Assembly: GCA_030141585.1 (NCBI GenBank)
Contig: JAQIFP010000112.1
Coordinates: 1 to 13,488, forward strand
Source: Ophryocystis elektroscirrha
Taxonomy: Eukaryota; Apicomplexa; Conoidasida; Neogregarinorida; Ophryocystidae
Direction: 5' to 3'
Length of the DNA: 13,488 nucleotides
The position numbers were made by a program, and so were the translations under genes. Positions 10,301 to 13,488 of this stretch are shown here, piece after piece; position 1 is the stretch's first letter, and every line of letters begins with the position of its first letter. Under the pieces are notes generated by a model. It had not been told where the DNA came from. It worked only from the letters and a program-made list of their open reading frames with translations, and ran no database searches.

Positions 10301-10372
10301 CGAAACATAGTGTTCAGCAGTCTAAACAAAATTGAACTTTTAATAAAAGCAAAAACTTTTAATCCGGTTTAG
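6683..10372 (+). CDS. REV1: REV1-type Y-family translesion DNA polymerase (deoxycytidyl transferase), BRCT-less
   Basis: Four exons, 6683-7258, 7447-8019, 8097-8257 and 8725-10372 (TAG), give about 985 residues. REV1 inserts dCMP opposite damaged G and abasic sites and scaffolds other bypass polymerases. Seen: the N-digit ASRLHYIGTWK at residue 28 onward, whose Arg-Leu pair in yeast and human REV1 reads dCTP and displaces the template base; palm motif HVDFDAFF (D93, D95); SSIDEA, with D191-E192 at the exon end; CTVSIGCGPNRLLAKLGS; the helix-hairpin-helix LPGIGEKAIEKL; KYGGCGIC and ISDIRGI in the little finger. Next come a low-complexity linker with pentapeptide repeats, a possible ubiquitin-binding LP motif (residue about 761), a cysteine cluster, and from about 897 a helical end resembling the REV7/polymerase-binding C-terminal domain. 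Residue 1 is the first in-frame ATG; a TAA lies in frame at 6647, so no BRCT fits contiguously. Splice sites were chosen to keep family alignment. Confidence 0.9.
7259..7446 (+). other. REV1 intron 1 with (TA)n
   Basis: A 188-bp GT-AG intron placed directly after the catalytic Asp-Glu codons. A (TA)n run fills about 7279-7309. The exon resumes with GCT TAT, restoring the DEA motif. Confidence 0.8.
8258..8724 (+). other. 467-bp REV1 intron 3, unusually complex sequence
   Basis: The donor gtaaga follows the lysine-rich end of exon 3 and the acceptor ttgaatcag opens the exon reading DCTISDIRGI, so the little-finger alignment has no gap. Unlike other long introns here, 8380-8560 is not simple repeat. 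It includes a 36-codon open stretch with no homology I recognise. About 8678-8692 is a run of overlapping acatgt/tgtaca palindromes. Confidence 0.65.
9201..9220 (+). repeat. GC-rich proline/glutamine codon run
   Basis: A nearly pure G/C run encodes SPPPPPQQ just before the pentapeptide repeats. It is the sharpest composition spike in an otherwise AT-rich window. Confidence 0.8.
9230..9376 (+). repeat. 15-bp coding minisatellite in REV1 (pentapeptide repeat)
   Basis: About ten units of five residues follow the pattern x-(I/M)-N-(E/D/K)-x, for example PMNEV, PINES, SINEV, PINET, PMNDF and RMNEP, at residues about 606-654. The units diverge in sequence and keep the frame, so it is an old repeat in the disordered linker and not a fresh slippage product. 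Confidence 0.85.
10359..10372. other. Antisense overlap of two coding ends
   Basis: The REV1 stop (TAG, 10370-10372, + strand) lies beyond the ZFWD-type stop (TAA, 10359-10361, - strand), so 14 bp encode both C-termini. Both readings are supported by intact frames up to their stops. Confidence 0.85.
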
Positions 10373-12047
10373 CCTCAAGTTTATTCCAAAACCAAACAGC
10401 TAATGTACCTAAATTATATCATACAATTGGTTTTATGTATATATACCATCAAAAGCAGTTGTTATGAAATAAGAAGGATGGCCTCCGATATTATGCACAG
10501 CTCGTACATCAGTAGCGTGTTGTTTTATTTGAAGTTTCTCTTCAAAACTGGGAAGACTCAATATTGAAAATAAACCGTTAGGTCGACCACAAATCAAAAC
10601 TGGGCCATCAACACTAGACGATCCTAAAATATTAATAATATTTATTTTTATAACTACAAGTAAACTTAAATTATAGCATTTAAGCCAATAAAAAATGACA
10701 GTGTAACTAATATAATCATGTAATAATATAATAATAATATTGATTATATAATAATTATAATAATAATATTAATAATAAGAATATTTATTTATTATACTAA
10801 TTAAATAATATTAATAATAATAAATTTAACAATATTATAATAATTAATTTATTAGTTAATATATTTATTACCTGTCATAGTACATATTTTCTTATTTTGG
10901 GTGTCTGTCATATACTTAGTTTTATCAATTGTAACTTCACTCATATCGTTTATATTATAAACTATGATTCTTCCTTCAAGCAAGCAGCATATGACATGTT
11001 GCTCAACTAAGAGTAGATCCTAAATGTCCTATATATCAATATATATATGTACCATAACAACAGGTGTGGATTGGTTCATGAAAGTGGGGACTTTAAGTTC
11101 TTTGACTACACTCAAAGATGTCAAGTCTACAATCTTGATTCCCCCGCTACACCCAACCCATAACTGTCTAAATATATTAATTATATTAATAATCTTTACT
11201 TGGAAGTAGCGGTATTAATCTCAATAAAACTTGTAATTGCTGTATGTAACTAACAGACGTATTTAATTAATCAAAAACTTTACTTCAATAGACGCAGTTT
11301 CAACAAATATCTTCTTATCTATTTCTGGTTTCCAGAACTTTAAATTCCCTGACCAATCGGCTGATACAAGTATATTTTGGATAATTTGAACACAGTGTAT
11401 TTCATCATTATGAGACTGAAACAAAATTTTGTTCATTATTCAAAAATGTAAATTTTGGATATCTATTATATATGTGATACATAAATATACACAAATTTAA
11501 ACAAATAAATGACGAATAAATACTATAATTAGATATTATCATTATATAATACAAATAAGTTATTTAATAACTTATACTTACTTTTAATATAAATTCGTGA
11601 TTGCAAGCTAAATCGACTACATATATTGACCCGTTACTTAATCCACAGACTAAACTATAAAATTTTCAGAACTTCAACAAAAAAACTGTACCACCCATAA
11701 CCGGCATATAAAGATAAACATGATGAACTTAAATTATACGTTTTTTGTAACTTTATTTCCATCTTTTCTGGATCTGACTCTTTTCTGGGATACATTATCC
11801 ATTTCTATCATAAATAAACAATAATTTTTTATATAAACACAGCTAATTTTATATAAACAGTGAGAAGTATATATTAGCTTGAAGCAACGCTTTATTAAAA
11901 CATGATAGAAAGCTATTTTAATCGAATAATAAAAAAACTCAATCACAGAAAAAAGTTATTTTTTTCTTTTTATTCTAGTTAATTAAAATTTATTACTATT
12001 ATTAACTAATTTTTATTAGTTATTATTATTTTTATAATAATTATTAT

Positions 12048-12100
<53 letters not shown>

Positions 12101-13037
12101 AATTTTATAATAAAGAAATGGTTAAATTTGATTAACATTTTCAAGTGTATACTTACTTTAACTGTTTTATCACGAGAACCAGTAAAGATTTCAATTACGT
12201 TGACGGGTTTGGAAAAGCCTAAATCCAATGATTCGGCTTCAGAGAGAGTAGAAGGGAAAGATGTGACAGAATAAATGCCTCTGTCATGAGCACGAGGTAA
12301 ACGAGAAACTAAACGTAAATTATGCTGGAACCTGACTGCGTATGCAAACAGTCTCAACATTACTTGCACTTGGGAAATTGTTTGCAATACCCTTGAGTAG
12401 ACCAAAATTTGCATAGTGTTAAATCATAATTGATCTTTGGAACTGGAGGTGGAACATAACGCTTTTTAGATTTGTGGGTATCAGATGACCACTCGTTTGC
12501 TGCAGCCATCATTATCTTAAATTAAAAGTTCCACTCACCTATTCTTGGACCTAACATAACAATATACAAATTATATATAATAAAGTTTATTTATTATTAA
12601 TCAAATCATATTAAAAAAAATATCCTTATGAATATGGAAATGTTCGTGTATATATAACAACAATAATTATAATAATAATAGTAATTATAATAATAATAAT
12701 TATAATTAAAATAATTATAATTATTATTGATAATTGATATATATATAAAGTCTTTAGTAATTAAATAAATAAATAGATAATTTTGCATTATAACACTGTT
12801 ATACTAATATTATAAGTATAAGAACACAAATAAAATGTCTTTAAAATTGCATAATTAGCATAAATATATGAAGAAATCTTGCACGGTATAACATAAGTAA
12901 TAAATAATTATTAAAGACATACCAATATTTGAGGATACTTTATGTTTCCGTGAGCGCCGTATATGTGAACTAGGAGGGTCGCACATATGCTCTTCTTTCG
13001 GTGGAGCGTCGACCCGACGCTTTAAGCGGCGTGACAT
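10359..13037 (-). CDS. CCCH zinc finger / WD40 repeat protein (ZFWD type)
   Basis: Twelve exons, in transcription order: 12923-13037, 12539-12550, 12364-12499, 12157-12331, 11692-11804, 11582-11654, 11284-11415, 11200-11249, 11053-11167, 10872-11019, 10447-10623 and 10359-10408 (TAA). Phases agree at all eleven GT-AG introns and the sum is 1296 nt, or 431 residues, close to plant ZFWD proteins. A basic N-terminus leads to a CCCH finger with spacing C72-x8-C81-x5-C87-x3-H91, typical of RNA binding. A WD40 propeller fills the rest: FTGSRDKTVK, LVCGLSNGSIYVVD, LVSADWSGNLKFWK, LWVGCSGGIKIVD, and the last blades PVLICGRPNGLFSILSLPSF and FITTAFDGTLAVWFW, the latter close to ZFWD C-termini. The start is firm because a TAA immediately precedes the ATG in frame. 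Function in this lineage is unknown; an RNA-processing scaffold is a reasonable inference. Confidence 0.88.
10624..10871 (-). other. 248-bp ZFWD intron of TAA/TTA repeats
   Basis: The intron joins ATG ACA G to GA TCG TCT and is almost wholly degenerate ATA/TAA repeat. No coding content is visible. Confidence 0.75.
11805..12156 (-). other. 352-bp ZFWD intron with a long (TA)n tract
   Basis: The donor gtaagt follows the first WD blade ending DKTVK, and the acceptor gatag precedes AAA TGG. A (TA)n run lies at about 12055-12100. No exon is missing from the WD40 reading here. Confidence 0.75.
12551..12922 (-). other. 372-bp ZFWD intron 1 rich in TAA/TTA
   Basis: This lies between the first coding exon and the 12-nt micro-exon. 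It carries degenerate AAT/ATT repeats (about 12660-12735) and a short TA run. An open frame of Asn/Tyr codons on the minus strand is low complexity. Confidence 0.65.
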
Positions 13038-13144
13038 TTAAAAGTCTGCGGAGCCAGCCAAAAAACCTGAATATCAGAAAACATTATTAATGTTAATATT
13101 GCTATAGTTTTACAGCAAAAATACGCATAAATATAATTTGTATT
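13038..13144. promoter_or_regulatory. 107-bp shared divergent promoter region
   Basis: The ATG of the ZFWD-type gene (minus) and the ATG of the METTL16-type gene (plus) point away from each other across only 107 bp. Both promoters and both 5' leaders must fit here. The left part (13042-13072) is noticeably less AT-rich than typical spacer sequence; I recognise no named element. Confidence 0.6.
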
Positions 13145-13428
13145 ATGTGTTCAAAACAAATTGAACAAGAGAATAAAAGATTTAAAGGTGTACAAGAACA
13201 TATTTGTAATAATGATTATATACACTGGAGGAGTAAACACTTTGAAAATCAAGGAGCATTAAACTTTAATGAATTGATAAATAAATACGCTTATCTAAAA
13301 CCTTAGTATGTATATATATTTGTTTTACACGTTATAGCTATGTTAATGAAAAATATCAATATAAATACCCAGAAGCTCAAATTGCTCTAACCAAATGTAT
13401 ATTAAGTGAATTTTACGGTATTGATTGG
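13145..13428 (+). CDS. METTL16: METTL16-type methyltransferase, 5' two exons (runs off the right edge)
   Basis: Exon 13145-13305 starts with ATG and joins exon 13338-13428 across a 32-nt GT-AG intron, giving 84 residues. The stretch LINKYAYLKPYYVNEKY followed by YPEAQIALTKCILSEFYGID lines up with the METTL16 N-terminus (human YLASKYPDFKQHV, then DPEAVRALTCTLLREDFGL). The exon ends GAT TGG before a gtatgc donor in phase 0, and the window stops 60 nt into that intron. Reading on past 13428 without splicing does not help: the bases from 13429 soon hit a stop, and splicing to the nearby AG at 13450-13451 also leads to a stop. The next expected residues of the family are those opened by the exon at 144. 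Total over both parts would be 430 residues in 12 exons. The start lies 107 bp from the divergent ZFWD-type gene. Confidence 0.85.
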
Positions 13429-13488
13429 GTATGCTTTACACGCATTTTAAGGTTATAATTTGTACTAGATAGTTACTTTTAATAATTA
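13429..13488 (+). other. 5' part of a METTL16 intron at the right edge
   Basis: It starts with the gtatgc donor and contains no plausible exon. Joined to 1-143 it would form one 203-bp phase-0 intron. Confidence 0.65.

Noticed and set aside
8810..10372. A separate 520-codon gene
   Set aside because: It begins at a TTG, and the frame is open upstream to the acceptor at 8724, continuing the REV1 little finger (ISDIRGI). It is the last REV1 exon.
11024..11209. 61-codon open frame on the + strand
   Set aside because: It is antisense to two ZFWD exons that join correctly in the WD40 reading.
12511..12516. ATG ATG as the start of the ZFWD-type gene
   Set aside because: It would work in frame, but the upstream exon at 12923-13037 has a firm start and joins in phase, and these codons fall in a 39-nt GT-AG intron. 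It remains possible as an alternative start.
12606..12788. 60-codon Asn/Tyr-rich open frame on the - strand
   Set aside because: It is low-complexity AAT/TAT repeat inside ZFWD intron 1.

Overview
The window looks like AT-rich nuclear DNA from a single-celled eukaryote, most likely an apicomplexan or a close alveolate relative. The evidence is: strongly AT-biased sequence full of (TA)n and TAA/TTA runs; genes split by many GT-AG introns, most of them only 30-39 nt; standard stop codons (TAA and TAG are both used as ends); and a cysteine-rich GCC2/GCC3-type multi-membrane protein resembling the apicomplexan cysteine repeat modular proteins (CRMPs). I saw no prokaryotic operon, tRNA, rRNA, CRISPR array or transposase. 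The species cannot be named from this sequence.

Layout, left to right, after rebuilding exons by eye. (1) 144-1810, +: the 3' ten exons of a METTL16-type RNA m6A methyltransferase, with DIGCGA and NPPF motifs. (2) 2060-3050, -: a complete 4-exon RNF5/RNF185-type membrane RING E3 ubiquitin ligase. (3) 3202-6424, -: a CRMP-like protein with a cysteine-rich ectodomain and about 8 membrane segments, whose 5' end I could not find. (4) 6683-10372, +: a REV1-type Y-family DNA polymerase (4 exons, about 985 codons) without a BRCT domain, with a pentapeptide-repeat linker and a putative REV1 C-terminal domain. (5) 10359-13037, -: a 12-exon CCCH zinc finger plus WD40 protein of the plant ZFWD type. (6) 13145-13428, +: the 5' two exons of a METTL16-type gene.

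The most striking point is that items (6) and (1) are complementary halves of one gene. The right edge ends just after a phase-0 splice donor, and the left edge begins inside an intron whose phase-0 acceptor opens exactly the next segment of METTL16 homology. The sequence therefore reads as a circle, as one unit of a tandem array, or as a contig wrongly closed on itself. The CRMP-like gene and REV1 both appear to lack 5' sequence on either side of a (TA)n tract at 6581-6609, so a false join there is the leading alternative to a real circle.

These are housekeeping genes and not a recognisable operon or defence system. Their products act in U6 snRNA/mRNA methylation, RNA binding, ER-associated degradation, translesion DNA synthesis and probably secretory-organelle biology. 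They are packed tightly: 107 bp separates the divergent METTL16 and ZFWD starts, and the REV1 and ZFWD coding ends overlap by 14 bp on opposite strands.
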